A stretch of 64,000 nucleotides of DNA from an uncultured Opitutaceae bacterium (GCA_951813085.1 OX638348.1:4287627-4351626), one strand, 5' to 3'. Positions 1 through 9,435 are shown, counted from the stretch's first letter. Notes: generated by a model not told the origin, from the sequence alone. Numbers and translations: made by a program.

Positions 1-833
1 AACAAATCCGCTTTCAGGTAGAGCTCATGAAGCGAATCGTCCGTAACGTCGCCAAGAAAGCTGACGTTAACATTGGCCTGTTTGGCAGCGTTCTTGAGGT
101 GGTCGCCATAGCCGTGCTTGTTCCCGGTTCCTACGATCCAGAGCTGCGCTCGTCTCCTCAATACGTCAGGCAGATTCGCGAGCGCTTCGATCAATTCCGC
201 CTGGCCTTTGCGGGGATGCAGTCTGCCCACGCATAGGATCTTGATTTGATCGTCGCACTTTGGAGGGGGAGAAGAAGGCGGCTTAAATTCGCTTCGAACT
301 GCCCCTGGCGTAATACGGACCTTTCCTGAGGATTCAGGAAATGAGCGCTCAAGCAAATCTCGAGTATAATGGGATAAGACGCTTATCCGTTCCGCTTTCT
401 TTATAACTTTCCGCACGAGGGGTTTGCTGAGCGGGTTTGCTGCAAATCGGAGAATTTCAGAGCCGTGAAATGCGAGCATGAGCGCCTTGGGACGGGCCCA
501 ATTGAAAAACTGAAGGACTCGCATGGCCCGAATGGGGCCTGGATCCGCGAGAAGCACGGCAGATTGGCTTAGCCGATTCCGATTGCGGTACCATTCTCGG
601 CATAGCGCAATTTGGCAAGAAAGGTCCTCGGATCCGTTCAATGGCATTCTACGTACCTTGAAAGGGAACGACTTTTCATTTGAGCCGTCGTGCGCAGGAG
701 CCCAAACCTCTACAGTTCGCCCCAGAGCAACCAATGCTCGAGCCATTTCCTCCGCGTAGGTTGCGACACCCCCTCGTTTAGGGTAGAATTCATGGGTCAG
801 AATGTACACCGGCAATTCGGAAACGACGCTCAT
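1..833 (-). CDS. Glycosyltransferase family 4, 3' end cut off by the window edge
   Basis: The reverse strand is open from an ATG at 833 to the left edge, giving 277 codons without a stop. The N-terminus has the GT-B pattern of a group 1 glycosyltransferase: a strand and loop with HEFYPKRGGVATYAEEMAR at about residues 14-32, then FHGSEI in the middle of the acceptor domain. The second Rossmann domain opens with ILCVGRLHPRKGQAELIEAL, the typical start of the nucleotide-sugar domain. It would transfer a sugar from an NDP donor to a lipid or glycan acceptor at the cytoplasmic face; the acceptor cannot be told. No clear Shine-Dalgarno precedes the ATG. The gene is divergent from the ACP fusion gene. 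Confidence 0.85.
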   Translation of the reverse strand, partial: MSVVSELPVYILTHEFYPKRGGVATYAEEMARALVALGRTVEVWAPAHDGSNEKSFPFKVRRMPLNGSEDLSCQIALCREWYRNRNRLSQSAVLLADPGPIRAMRVLQFFNWARPKALMLAFHGSEILRFAANPLSKPLVRKVIKKAERISVLSHYTRDLLERSFPESSGKVRITPGAVRSEFKPPSSPPPKCDDQIKILCVGRLHPRKGQAELIEALANLPDVLRRRAQLWIVGTGNKHGYGDHLKNAAKQANVNVSFLGDVTDDSLHELYLKADL

Positions 834-1038
834 ACGATGGGTGATGCAGGCCAGAAATCGGCGATTTGCTAGCATTCGAAGGCCGTCGCCGCATCACAAG
901 CTATAAATCCTAGTCCCACAGCGACAAGCGCCTACTATAACTCAGTAAAGGGTTCACTGGGATTGCGAATCGGCTTTAAAGCGGGATAGGTAGGATCCCA
1001 AAAACTCTAAATTGAGCCCATGTTTATCGTTTACAATT

Positions 1039-2007
1039 ATGTCACAGGGATCTTTGCTTGCCAACAAGATGTCAGACCAGAGATCAATGAAGGCGGAAGT
1101 TTCAGGAACGCCTAAAACAGGGAGTGAAGCGTTGTTGAGGGACACGTTGAAGCGCTGCTCGCCGGAAACCTTGGAAGCCGCGTTGAAGTATCGCGCCTCC
1201 GGCGACGTGACTCTCGTCCCTGTGATCGTACTTGGGATTGTGGAGCGATTCTTGGACCCTGAGGTCATTAGCAAGCTGAGAAGCGGCGATGACACGGTTC
1301 GATTCATGGAGGATCTGGGCTTAGACTCGCTTACCATGATTGAAGCGATCATGATGGTTGAGGAGTCCTTAGGCGTTTCCATAAAGAACGAAGAGCTTTT
1401 GAACTTACGTTCAGTGGGAGACTTGAAGGTGTTCATTCAAGAGAAGATCACCGGGTTCAAGAGCGGAGAGTCCAACGAGTTCTATACCATTGAGCAAGTG
1501 GCCTCTGTTATGCCTCAGCAAGATCCATTCTTGTTTTTGGAACAAGCCAATCTAAGCGATCGAGCCGCCAAGGGTCGATACACGATTTCCGGGCAGGAAG
1601 ATTTCTTGCAAGGCCACTTCAAGGGCAACCCCGTATTTCCTGCGTCGATCATGCTTGAGGCGCTGGGACAGCTCGCTGTTTTTTCACTCCTGAAAAATCC
1701 ACCGAGCGAAGTGGGATCGTCGATCGACATGTCTGAGGTTTATTTTACAGGTGTGGATGGCGTCCGCTGCCACCGTGTATGCAAGCCCGGCGATTCGCTC
1801 GATCTCAGCATCCGGTTGAAGCGCGTTCGAGCGCCGCTCGCAGTTTTTTCAGGCCAGATTACCGTCGGTGGAGAAAAAGCGGTTGTTGCAGAGGAAATCA
1901 CCTTGGCGTTCAAGCCCATGGAACCTTCAACAAATGGCAATGGCTCGGAAGCCAGCGCGTTGAGGGATGTCTCAGTAAGTCCACAATCGACCAACGGCTC
2001 GCACTAG
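1039..2007 (+). CDS. Acyl carrier protein fused to a FabZ-like 3-hydroxyacyl-ACP dehydratase
   Basis: About 322 residues in two domains. Residues 50-140 are an acyl carrier protein with the phosphopantetheine site DLGLDSLTMIEA (serine near residue 97). Residues 150-300 are a hot-dog dehydratase with GHFKGNPVFPASIMLEALGQ, which keeps the catalytic His (about 193) and Glu (about 207) of FabZ. The usual LPHR tetrad is MPQQ here, but that His is not catalytic. The role would be dehydration of 3-hydroxyacyl groups carried on its own ACP domain. A FabB-like ketosynthase follows 119 bases downstream on the same strand. The start is uncertain: ATG at 1039, 1069 or 1087 or TTG at 1012 all fit and none has a strong ribosome site. 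The C-terminal 25 residues are Ser/Asn/Gly-rich and look unstructured. Confidence 0.85.
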   Translation: MSQGSLLANKMSDQRSMKAEVSGTPKTGSEALLRDTLKRCSPETLEAALKYRASGDVTLVPVIVLGIVERFLDPEVISKLRSGDDTVRFMEDLGLDSLTMIEAIMMVEESLGVSIKNEELLNLRSVGDLKVFIQEKITGFKSGESNEFYTIEQVASVMPQQDPFLFLEQANLSDRAAKGRYTISGQEDFLQGHFKGNPVFPASIMLEALGQLAVFSLLKNPPSEVGSSIDMSEVYFTGVDGVRCHRVCKPGDSLDLSIRLKRVRAPLAVFSGQITVGGEKAVVAEEITLAFKPMEPSTNGNGSEASALRDVSVSPQSTNGSH

Positions 2008-2126
2008 CCGAAAAAGGTCCGCTAGTCATAGAGTTGCCTCGATTGCTAATCATAGGCTACCGATTATACGTTCCCATAAAGACTGGACTTCATCGAATCT
2101 TAGGACTGTCCTAGTCGAGATCGAAA

Positions 2127-3443
2127 ATGGGGCAATGCTCTGGAATAATGGATCGGAACCGTGTATTCATAACAGGCTTAGGTGTTGTAAGCGGTATTGG
2201 AAACGATAAGAGAAGCGTATCCAATAGCTTGCGTACACTGTCGCACGGATTTAGCCCATTTCCTGCGTATCCTCCATTTGAAGACGATGTATCTTCACTC
2301 GTGAAGCTCGTATCGACTCCCAAAGGATTCGATGTTGATTCGCTCGACTTTGAGGATTGGACCTATCCTGATTGCTACAAAATACGGCGCGAAGAGATGC
2401 GTGGACTGGCGCCTCATGGCGTTTATGTATACTGCGCGATGAAGCAGGCTATCGAGGATGCGACGCTTTCTTCAGAAGATGTCTCCAATAGTGAAACTGG
2501 GATCTACACCGCTTCGGGAGGATCGCCGCGACTGGTAAGCAGCAACATGAACCGAATGCGCGAATTGGGGCCTATGCGGTGTTCGCCTACGGGGATTGTA
2601 TCCTCGATCGCTGGCACCTTAAGTTTCAACCTAGTGGCATGCTTTAAGATCCTGGGCAATTCCTGCGGATATTCGTCTGCCTGCGCATCGTCCGGGCATG
2701 CTTTGGGTTATGCCTACAATGATATCGCTTTAGGAAATCAAAGCCGGATGTTCGTTGTGGCAGGAGAAGATGTGAACTATGAGAGCGTCGTTCCATTTAC
2801 AGGAATGCGCGCTCTGTCGCTTGAATCGGACCCGACACGTGCCTCGTGTCCATTTGACAGAAAGCGAAATGGTTTCGTGAGCGCTGGAGGAGGTGTGGCG
2901 CTTGTGCTAGAGTCCGAGAGCGAGATGAAGAGGAGGGGTGCGACACCGTATGCTGAGCTGCTTGGCTGGGGGCAAGCGAGCGATGGGCATAACGTTGCGA
3001 TTTCTCACCCTGAAGGTGAAGGCCTGGTACGGGCTATGGGTAACGCGCTGCGATCGACTGGCGTAAGGGCAGAAGAAGTAGACTACATCAATGCGCATGC
3101 CACGTCTACGTTGATCGGCGACGCAAGCGAGGGCAAAGCCTTGAAAGAAGTATTTACGAAAGTAGGAGCGAATCCTCAAGTCAGCAGCACCAAAGCGATA
3201 ACAGGCCATGGGCTAAGCTTAGCGAGCGGTCTCGAGGCAGCCATTGTTTGCCTTTCAATGCGGGAAGGCTTCACACCAGGATCAGCCCATATCCAAAATG
3301 TTGATCCGGAATTTGAGGCGCTCAACATTTTAGGAGAAACAACGGATGCGTCCCCGAGCTTGGCGATGAGCAACAGCAGTGGATTTGGCGGAGCCAATGT
3401 ATCTGTCTTATTTAAGAAACCCTGCACATCGAGCTACCCTTGA
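2127..3443 (+). CDS. 3-oxoacyl-ACP synthase, KAS I (FabB)-like
   Basis: 438 residues with a complete thiolase-fold ketosynthase. The catalytic Cys lies in YSSACASSGHALG (about residue 186), with His in NAHATST (about 324) and His in AITGHGLSL (about 361). Several segments resemble E. coli FabB more than FabF, notably GGSPR near residue 132, the region around SSACASS, and the C-terminal ETTD...MSNSSGFGGAN. It would elongate an acyl chain with malonyl-ACP. The upstream neighbour is an ACP-dehydratase fusion, so the pair resembles a compact elongation and dehydration module. An internal ATG at 2148 (MDRNRVFITG) matches the family start better than the ATG at 2127. The 3' end overlaps the convergent recD2 by 10 bases. 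Confidence 0.88.
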   Translation: MGQCSGIMDRNRVFITGLGVVSGIGNDKRSVSNSLRTLSHGFSPFPAYPPFEDDVSSLVKLVSTPKGFDVDSLDFEDWTYPDCYKIRREEMRGLAPHGVYVYCAMKQAIEDATLSSEDVSNSETGIYTASGGSPRLVSSNMNRMRELGPMRCSPTGIVSSIAGTLSFNLVACFKILGNSCGYSSACASSGHALGYAYNDIALGNQSRMFVVAGEDVNYESVVPFTGMRALSLESDPTRASCPFDRKRNGFVSAGGGVALVLESESEMKRRGATPYAELLGWGQASDGHNVAISHPEGEGLVRAMGNALRSTGVRAEEVDYINAHATSTLIGDASEGKALKEVFTKVGANPQVSSTKAITGHGLSLASGLEAAIVCLSMREGFTPGSAHIQNVDPEFEALNILGETTDASPSLAMSNSSGFGGANVSVLFKKPCTSSYP

Positions 3444-5623
3444 GAGAGTCGCTCTTTTAGGAGTGTGCATCGCATTTTGGAATCGCTGTTATTCGTCGCC
3501 ATAGCATAGGCGGCTGGATCTCCTACAATGATGACTTTACGCTTTCCTCGCGTGATCGCTGTATAAATCAAGTTTCGTTGCAGCATCATGAAATGCGCTT
3601 TGAGCAATGGGATGACGACGACAGGATATTCGCTGCCCTGAGACTTGTGAATGCTCACTGCATATGCCAACGAAATATCCAGTAGGTCAGATTTTTCATA
3701 GACGGCTAGATTTCCGTCGAAATCGATTTCTACCTGACCTTTGGCTAAATCCATTGACGCGATTGTTCCGATATCCCCATTAAAGACGCCTTTGTCGTAG
3801 TTGTTTCGGGTTTGAATGATTTTGTCTCCCTGCTTGTAAGTCGTTGACCCAAAAGGCATCGAGATGTCCGAGTGATTGAATGCGCTCTGCATCTGCGCAT
3901 TGAGATTGCCTACACCGGCTTCTCCTCGATGCATTGGAGAGAGTATCTGAGCATCGCTTATGGGATCAAGCGAAAGAGAGTTTTGAATGAACAATTTGAA
4001 TACTTCTATCGTTTTGCGTGAACAGTCCGCTTGATCGGTTGCGTGAACGAATTGAAAGTCCTTGTCGCTAACAAGTTGCTTGGGGTCTTCGACGGGTGAA
4101 GGCAAAGAAACCTGCCCTTCGTTAATCGCATGAGCGTAGTGCACAATGCTCGAGCGCTTGGACTGGCGGAACACCTGGTTGAGCCGGGTAACGGGAATTC
4201 GATTTGAGCGGATCAAGTCTTTGAGAACATTGCCTGCTCCTACCGAAGGGAGTTGGTCGATGTCCCCTACGAGGATGAGATGGCTTTGGTTGGAAATCGC
4301 TTGGAATAGGCTTGCCGCTAGCCTCGCATCCAGCATCGAGGCTTCATCTACGATTACGACGTCCGCGCTGAGCGGTTTGGACTCATTCACTGTGAACGAA
4401 GCGATCGCTGGATCGAATTTAAGAAGCCGATGGATAGTTTGGCCATAGGCACCGGTCGTTTCAGAAAGCCGTTGAGCGGCCCTTCCTGTTGGAGCGGCCA
4501 ATAGAACACGCGCCTTCTTCGCCTTCAAGATACTAACGACTGCACGTAGGATAGTCGTCTTGCCGGTTCCTGGCCCCCCGGTCAGTATCGACAGCTTGTT
4601 TGCTAGCGAGGCGTCAATCGCTACCTTTTGAAGATCGCCGAACGTGAATTCGGCCTTGTCTTGCGCCCAGTCGATGGCGATGTCCCGTTTTATTGGCGGC
4701 AGCGAGCTTGGATTGCCTTGTATGCGTAAGGTTGAATTCGCAATCTTCTCTTCAGCCGTGTAATTGTAGGGGAGTTGACAATACGATTCGCTAGCAGGCC
4801 CGCTATATTTCCAAAGGACTTTATTTTCCAAGACGCGCTCTAGGCCTTGCTGGGCGGTATCCAGATCGATCTCAAGCTTCTCGGCCGCGCATTCGACGAG
4901 CGCGCTATTCAGGACTGCGGTGTGCCCTTCGTCCTGAAGCTCTTGCGTCACGAACTCAATACCGGCATCGACGCGTTGAGAGCTGTCATTCCCGATTCCC
5001 ATATTGATAGCGATCTGATCGCACGTCTTGAAACCTATCCCTTTGATTTCGCGGGCGAGCTTGAAAGGATTGTCCTTGATGAGGTCTTCAGCGACAAAGC
5101 CAAATTCGTTGTATATTTTCAGTACTTGATTGGGAGTCACCCCAAAGGGAGCGAGAAAAAGGGATAGATTTCGGATATGGGATTGTTCATCCCAAGCTTC
5201 CTTTATTGCTCGAGCCCGCTGCTTGCCGATGCCATCAACTTCTTGGAGTCGGGCGGATTCTTCGGAAATCACTTTCAAGGTGGAGTCCCCAAATCGCTCC
5301 ACGATTCTGTCAGCGAGTCCTTTGGACACCCCTTTTACGAGCCCGCTTCCCAAGTACTTTCGTATTCCGTATACGCTCGCGGGAAGCTTGGATTCGAAGT
5401 TGTCGGCCTTGAATTGAAGCCCATGCGCCGGGTGGCGCGACCAGTTTCCCTCAATTTGCAATGATTCTCCACATTGGACTCCCGGGAATTTCCCTACTAT
5501 CGTAACAGTTTCCTTGCTGTTTTCCGGACGAAGCTCAGCGATCAAGAAACCGTCTTCATCATTCGAATACTTGATTCGTTCAAGAACGCCTGCGAGTTTG
5601 TCGCTGCTTGTGTGTTGGGACAC
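3434..5623 (-). CDS. recD2: RecD2-type (RecD/TraA) ATP-dependent DNA helicase
   Basis: 729 residues, the normal length for the RecBC-independent RecD2 family. The N-terminus carries an OB-like domain and helix-hairpin-helix repeats (QEVDGIGKQRARAI near 127-140, EIKGIGFKTCDQIA near 192-205). Walker A is LTGGPGTGKTT (about 347-357) and Walker B is VIVDEASM (about 423-430). The C-terminal SF1B motif SIHKSQGSEYPVVVIP and a final YTAITRGKRKV are present. It unwinds DNA 5' to 3' in repair or replication restart. Translation starts at GTG. The upstream HAD phosphatase gene ends three bases before it, so the two are likely cotranscribed and translationally coupled. Confidence 0.93.
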   Translation of the reverse strand: MSQHTSSDKLAGVLERIKYSNDEDGFLIAELRPENSKETVTIVGKFPGVQCGESLQIEGNWSRHPAHGLQFKADNFESKLPASVYGIRKYLGSGLVKGVSKGLADRIVERFGDSTLKVISEESARLQEVDGIGKQRARAIKEAWDEQSHIRNLSLFLAPFGVTPNQVLKIYNEFGFVAEDLIKDNPFKLAREIKGIGFKTCDQIAINMGIGNDSSQRVDAGIEFVTQELQDEGHTAVLNSALVECAAEKLEIDLDTAQQGLERVLENKVLWKYSGPASESYCQLPYNYTAEEKIANSTLRIQGNPSSLPPIKRDIAIDWAQDKAEFTFGDLQKVAIDASLANKLSILTGGPGTGKTTILRAVVSILKAKKARVLLAAPTGRAAQRLSETTGAYGQTIHRLLKFDPAIASFTVNESKPLSADVVIVDEASMLDARLAASLFQAISNQSHLILVGDIDQLPSVGAGNVLKDLIRSNRIPVTRLNQVFRQSKRSSIVHYAHAINEGQVSLPSPVEDPKQLVSDKDFQFVHATDQADCSRKTIEVFKLFIQNSLSLDPISDAQILSPMHRGEAGVGNLNAQMQSAFNHSDISMPFGSTTYKQGDKIIQTRNNYDKGVFNGDIGTIASMDLAKGQVEIDFDGNLAVYEKSDLLDISLAYAVSIHKSQGSEYPVVVIPLLKAHFMMLQRNLIYTAITRGKRKVIIVGDPAAYAMATNNSDSKMRCTLLKERLSQG

Positions 5624-5626
5624 AGC

Positions 5627-6289
5627 CTAGATGAATAGGTTATCTGCGATATCTTGCAAGCTCTCGAAAATTCGATCTGCTCCCGCTTCCTTGAGTTCAT
5701 CTGCTGAATGAGAACCGGTTGGGACGCAGAAGCTTGCCATGCCCACGGAATGAGCCGACTTGATATCGAAAGGAGAATCTCCAATTATGACGGATTCGTG
5801 AGCCTTTGCCTTAAGCTGATCGAGAGCGAAGCGCGAAAGTTCGGGCTCCGGTTTCCGATAGGGCGTGTCACCGGCCCCTAGAACCAGGGAAAACGAGGAT
5901 GTGAGCCCCAGCGACTCTATAATATTGCGTGAGTGACGCCCGCTCTTGTTCGTAAAAACCGCCGTTTTGAGATTTCGATTCAGGAGTTCGCCCACGAGCT
6001 CTCTCGCTCCTTTCAACAATACAACGCTTTCAAGATGGATTTCATCGAATCGCGCGTTCCAATGCCGCATCGCGTCATCGAGTTCAGGCTCTTCGAAGAA
6101 TTTTCGAATGGTAACAGGCATTGAGCCTCCGACATTTCGTTTCACTTCATCGTAGGTCGGCGGCGTTTTACCGAGCGCTTCCGAGGCATGCTTGTAGCAT
6201 CGAAAGATGGTATCGAAGTGATCCACGAGAGTGCCGTCCATATCGAATAAGAACGTCGTGGGGAGCGGAATTGCAGTTGAGCTTGGCAT
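5627..6289 (-). CDS. HAD-family phosphatase, phosphoglycolate phosphatase-like
   Basis: 220 residues. Motif I is FLFDMDGTLVD at residues 13-23, with the nucleophile and acid/base aspartates. Motif II is AVFTNKSGRHS, motif III the Lys in YRKPEPE, and motif IV IIGDSPFDIKSA. The helical cap of the C1 type sits between motifs I and II. The best analogues are phosphoglycolate phosphatase (Gph) and pyrophosphatase PpaX, but the true substrate cannot be read from the sequence. It is the first gene of a two-gene unit with recD2. Confidence 0.85.
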   Translation of the reverse strand: MPSSTAIPLPTTFLFDMDGTLVDHFDTIFRCYKHASEALGKTPPTYDEVKRNVGGSMPVTIRKFFEEPELDDAMRHWNARFDEIHLESVVLLKGARELVGELLNRNLKTAVFTNKSGRHSRNIIESLGLTSSFSLVLGAGDTPYRKPEPELSRFALDQLKAKAHESVIIGDSPFDIKSAHSVGMASFCVPTGSHSADELKEAGADRIFESLQDIADNLFI

Positions 6290-6956
6290 GTGAATCTAGA
6301 GCTTCGCTAGACTCCATTCGAGAGTAGGCGTCCCTTGGCAACTCAATTCTCGAATTAGATTTCGCGCCCTAGATTGGCGGATCATCTCACTTATACCCAT
6401 TGAATGTGAATAACTTGAGAGTAACTTGGTAAATTTTGAAACTTCTGCATATATTGTAACCCTCACGTAACCAAGTGAAGACCCGTAGGGCTCCTGATGG
6501 GGAGAATTGTAAAACCAGGGCGCTCGCGTTCGACGGATGGGCTCAGGTTGCATCCTTATTGATGGGACTGAAGTCGCAAGAGAGGGTGAATTTGTTGTCT
6601 GTCGCGTTGGCGGTAGGCGCAGAGGTATAATCGATCGTTCCTAAACTGCCCTATATCAGCAAGATGGGAGACCCAGTTACTAGAAAATGTCATTTGAATA
6701 TTCGAATCTCGAAGATTCTCGCAATTTGGAGAGTAGAGCGCTTGACAGTTGTGCGTGTCATCGGTCAGACGATTGAGAGGAGATCGGTTGTTGATTTTTA
6801 CAAATTGCGGACTTGGATGGTTGTTTTCGCCCCTTGAAACGACGTAAATCTTCAAAAATCTGAAACAGTCGGAAAAATTGTGAAGAAGCTCGACAATATT
6901 GGAATTTCTGGGGTCCTGACGCAGGCTGAAACCTGTTTTTTTCTTAGCCAAGATCT
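6290..6956. other. 667-base divergent intergenic region without a supported gene
   Basis: This stretch separates the divergent HAD phosphatase and panE genes and is long for this otherwise compact window. Two reverse-strand reading frames cross it (6296-6553 and 6556-6951), but their products are rich in Ser, Asn, Arg and His, show no domain and begin at weak starts, so I do not call them. A perfect 6-3-6 inverted repeat lies at 6704-6718. It presumably holds both divergent promoters and may contain a decayed gene or an RNA. Confidence 0.5.
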
Positions 6957-7871
6957 ATGAGAGTGGGCGTTGTCGGATCTGGGGCGGTAGGGCTCTACTA
7001 TGGCGCCCGTCTCCAAAGAAGCGGGGAAGAGGTTCATTTTCTTGTCAGAAGCGATCTCGAAGAGATCAGGCGAACGGGAATTCGAATCCGCGCCTCCGAC
7101 TCAACGTTTCAGCTCGGCCAAGTCAACGCTCATGAAAGTGTTGAGAGCATTGGAGTTGTCGATCTTGTCTTGATTGCCGTGAAGACCACATCCAATGCGC
7201 TTCTGCCGGATTTGCTGAAACCCATAGTAGGGCCAGATACTGTGTTGCTGACCCTGCAAAATGGATTGGGGAATGTCGCTTTTCTCAGAGAGTTTTTTCC
7301 AAAAAACCCGATCCTTAGCGGATCTTGTTTCGTTGGCCTGAATCGAGTAGGACCGGGAACGGTAGAGAATTACTATCTGGGCTCGATAGCCATCGCAGGA
7401 GAGCGCGCAAATGAAGCAGCGCTGTGCAGAACCGTTAGCGAATGGTTTAGAAAAGCCAGCCTGAACGCGAACGTCTATGAAAACATGGCGCAGCTGCATT
7501 GGAAGAAGCTGCTGTGGAATATTCCATTCAACGGTCTCTCGATAGTAGCAGGCTGTGTCACAACAGATGTAATCTTGAATGATCGTAACCTGAGTAGCTT
7601 GGCCAGAGGTCTTATGGAAGAGATCGTGTCCATAGCTGGCGCTCTCGGGCATGAGATTGAAAGCGAACTGATCGATCAACAATTCGAGATCACCAAGACG
7701 ATGGGAGAATACAAGCCATCGAGCCTATTAGATTTTGCAGCTGGCAAAAAGGTCGAGGTGGAGGCGATCTGGGGTGAGCCGCTTAGGGAGGCAATTCGCG
7801 CGGGAGTCGATGCTCCCAAGCTCGAGACCTTGTATCGACTGCTGAGGATCTCTTGCGCAGATCGAGGATAG
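6957..7871 (+). CDS. panE: 2-dehydropantoate 2-reductase (ketopantoate reductase)
   Basis: 304 residues, the expected length. The N-terminal NADPH site is VGVVGSGAVGLYYGARL, followed by VAVKTTSN and LQNGLGN, which correspond to the cofactor-binding loops of KPR. The C-terminal helical domain has the family motif HWKKLLWNIPFNGLS with the catalytic Lys. The enzyme reduces 2-dehydropantoate to pantoate on the way to pantothenate and CoA. No other pantothenate gene is adjacent; coaD, which acts later in CoA synthesis, lies elsewhere in the window. Paralogous reductases of other keto acids share this fold, so the substrate is likely but not certain. It converges on purA with a 7-base gap. Confidence 0.88.
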   Translation: MRVGVVGSGAVGLYYGARLQRSGEEVHFLVRSDLEEIRRTGIRIRASDSTFQLGQVNAHESVESIGVVDLVLIAVKTTSNALLPDLLKPIVGPDTVLLTLQNGLGNVAFLREFFPKNPILSGSCFVGLNRVGPGTVENYYLGSIAIAGERANEAALCRTVSEWFRKASLNANVYENMAQLHWKKLLWNIPFNGLSIVAGCVTTDVILNDRNLSSLARGLMEEIVSIAGALGHEIESELIDQQFEITKTMGEYKPSSLLDFAAGKKVEVEAIWGEPLREAIRAGVDAPKLETLYRLLRISCADRG

Positions 7872-7878
7872 TCGGAGG

Positions 7879-9435
7879 CTAAAGCGGATTGTCGAACTCA
7901 AGCAGCGCGCGCGTTTCCGGTATATCTTTAATAATCTGGGCAGGCATTGGGCCAACTCCCAAATACCGTAGATTGGGGAGAGTTTCGGGCCAGGTTTCCC
8001 CATGGAAAGCGGCATCTAAAACGCTTCGCGCCATACCTGCGACATAGGCTTTCGCTGTATCGGGTAACGCGTCGAATGATCGGGCGGAGGAAATGTCTTC
8101 AGTCCACCCCGAATATTCTTGGTAAACGGGACGAAGAGATTTCCGGAACGTCTCGTTTCTTGGCACGCGATAGCCGCGATTGCCCGATTGGTCCTCATAA
8201 GCGATACAGATCTTCAGATTGCCTTTCCATTCGTCATCCTGTCCCAGCGCATCGATCTTGTTAATCATCAAATCATCGAATCCGCCATAGCGTAGGGTGT
8301 CCGCTTTTTCCACAGCGTCGTACCAGCCCACCATACGTTGCCTTCCGGTGGAGGTTCCAAACTCGAGGCGCTTTAGGCGATCGAAGAGCGGATGGGGCTC
8401 ATCTACTTTCGTAAGAAAGATATGTGTGCCGACCTTTGTGTCGTATGCTTTGGCGACACCGAAGATATGTAGGGGCTGAACGGGTACACAAGCAGAGTTG
8501 AAGAATTCGGGAGCGTAGGTGTGCGATGCGGATACGTTGGGCGAAAATCCTTGTCGCTTGTCTAGCCAGTAGGCTTGTCCATATTCTCCAATGACGTATT
8601 TACCTGAGGCCTGCGAATTTTTCACAATCTCGCGCACGTCGGTGATACGCTCACGCAGCTGTTGTCCTGCGCTCCAATAGGATTCAACGATCGCCTCTAT
8701 GTTTAGGGTAAACGGTTCCTCCCCTTTGAAAACGTGGAAATCGAATTCGCTCGATTCGAACAATCCTTCCTCGATCGACTCTGCGTTCGCCCTCAATTCG
8801 GCTTGAGTGAGCGTATCGAAAAATCCGTCCCAAGCAGCGGCGTCTACCTGGCATACGTGTTGGATGATCTTGCAGGCCCGGTCCGCTTTTTGAGCGAACT
8901 TCGACTCGAACGAGCGACGTGGATAGAGGAAGTCGCAATAGAAAATCTGAAACTGTCCGACCTCATCGATATAGGATGGCGTAATGCCGCGGCCAGTGCT
9001 CCCTCTTGGCTCTTCGTTGATCTTGTTTACTCGGTACCACTCCCAAGCAAGATCGAGCAATCGGTGCGTTATATCCGAGACCATCGTTCGCTCGTCGATC
9101 GCTAGCCGTTCCGTTACCCGATAGCCTTTGGAGTCTACGGGGATTAGCTCCCAAAGAAACTTGCGTGGATCCGCAACGACGCCGGCTCCAATTGCAAGTG
9201 TGGACACCGATTGATCCACGACCCCGGCAGGAAGAAGGTTTAGCTTTAGCCCACCCGCAGTATGCCCCGAGTTGGCGCCTCCGTTGATTTTGATTACGAC
9301 TTCGACGGGAGCCTCTTCACCGGTTTGGGCGCGAAGCTCTTCGACGACTTCGGATATGAGTCGTCCTTTTCCTTCGTCGCCCATGCTGATGCCGCAATCT
9401 GCGATGAGCCTGCTTTTAAATTCTGTGAGAGCCAT
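7879..9435 (-). CDS. purA: Divergent, extended adenylosuccinate synthetase
   Basis: 518 residues against about 430 for typical PurA. The GTP loop MGDEGKGR (residues 18-25) carries the catalytic Asp and NGGANSGHT (51-59) the catalytic His. STGRGITPSY, GVAKAYDTKVGTHIFLT, STGRQRMVGWYD and NKIDALGQDDEW match the IMP, Arg-loop and guanine-binding segments. The normal FEGAQGTLLD is GEYGQAYWLD. The extra length is mainly an insertion of some 90 residues around positions 170-260. The reaction is IMP plus aspartate and GTP to adenylosuccinate, the first step to AMP. The upstream same-strand gene is guaB, the GMP branch from IMP, which supports the assignment. Confidence 0.85.
   Translation of the reverse strand: MALTEFKSRLIADCGISMGDEGKGRLISEVVEELRAQTGEEAPVEVVIKINGGANSGHTAGGLKLNLLPAGVVDQSVSTLAIGAGVVADPRKFLWELIPVDSKGYRVTERLAIDERTMVSDITHRLLDLAWEWYRVNKINEEPRGSTGRGITPSYIDEVGQFQIFYCDFLYPRRSFESKFAQKADRACKIIQHVCQVDAAAWDGFFDTLTQAELRANAESIEEGLFESSEFDFHVFKGEEPFTLNIEAIVESYWSAGQQLRERITDVREIVKNSQASGKYVIGEYGQAYWLDKRQGFSPNVSASHTYAPEFFNSACVPVQPLHIFGVAKAYDTKVGTHIFLTKVDEPHPLFDRLKRLEFGTSTGRQRMVGWYDAVEKADTLRYGGFDDLMINKIDALGQDDEWKGNLKICIAYEDQSGNRGYRVPRNETFRKSLRPVYQEYSGWTEDISSARSFDALPDTAKAYVAGMARSVLDAAFHGETWPETLPNLRYLGVGPMPAQIIKDIPETRALLEFDNPL

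Noticed and set aside
1039..2007. Loss of the dehydratase catalytic His because LPHR is replaced by MPQQ
   Set aside because: In FabZ the catalytic His is the one in GHF and the Glu is in the LEA motif; both are present here.
6556..6951. 131-residue reverse-strand reading frame
   Set aside because: It starts at a weak TTG, has unusual composition and no recognisable domain or ribosome site.
7101..7682. 193-residue reverse-strand frame opposite panE
   Set aside because: Antisense shadow of panE with an implausible composition.
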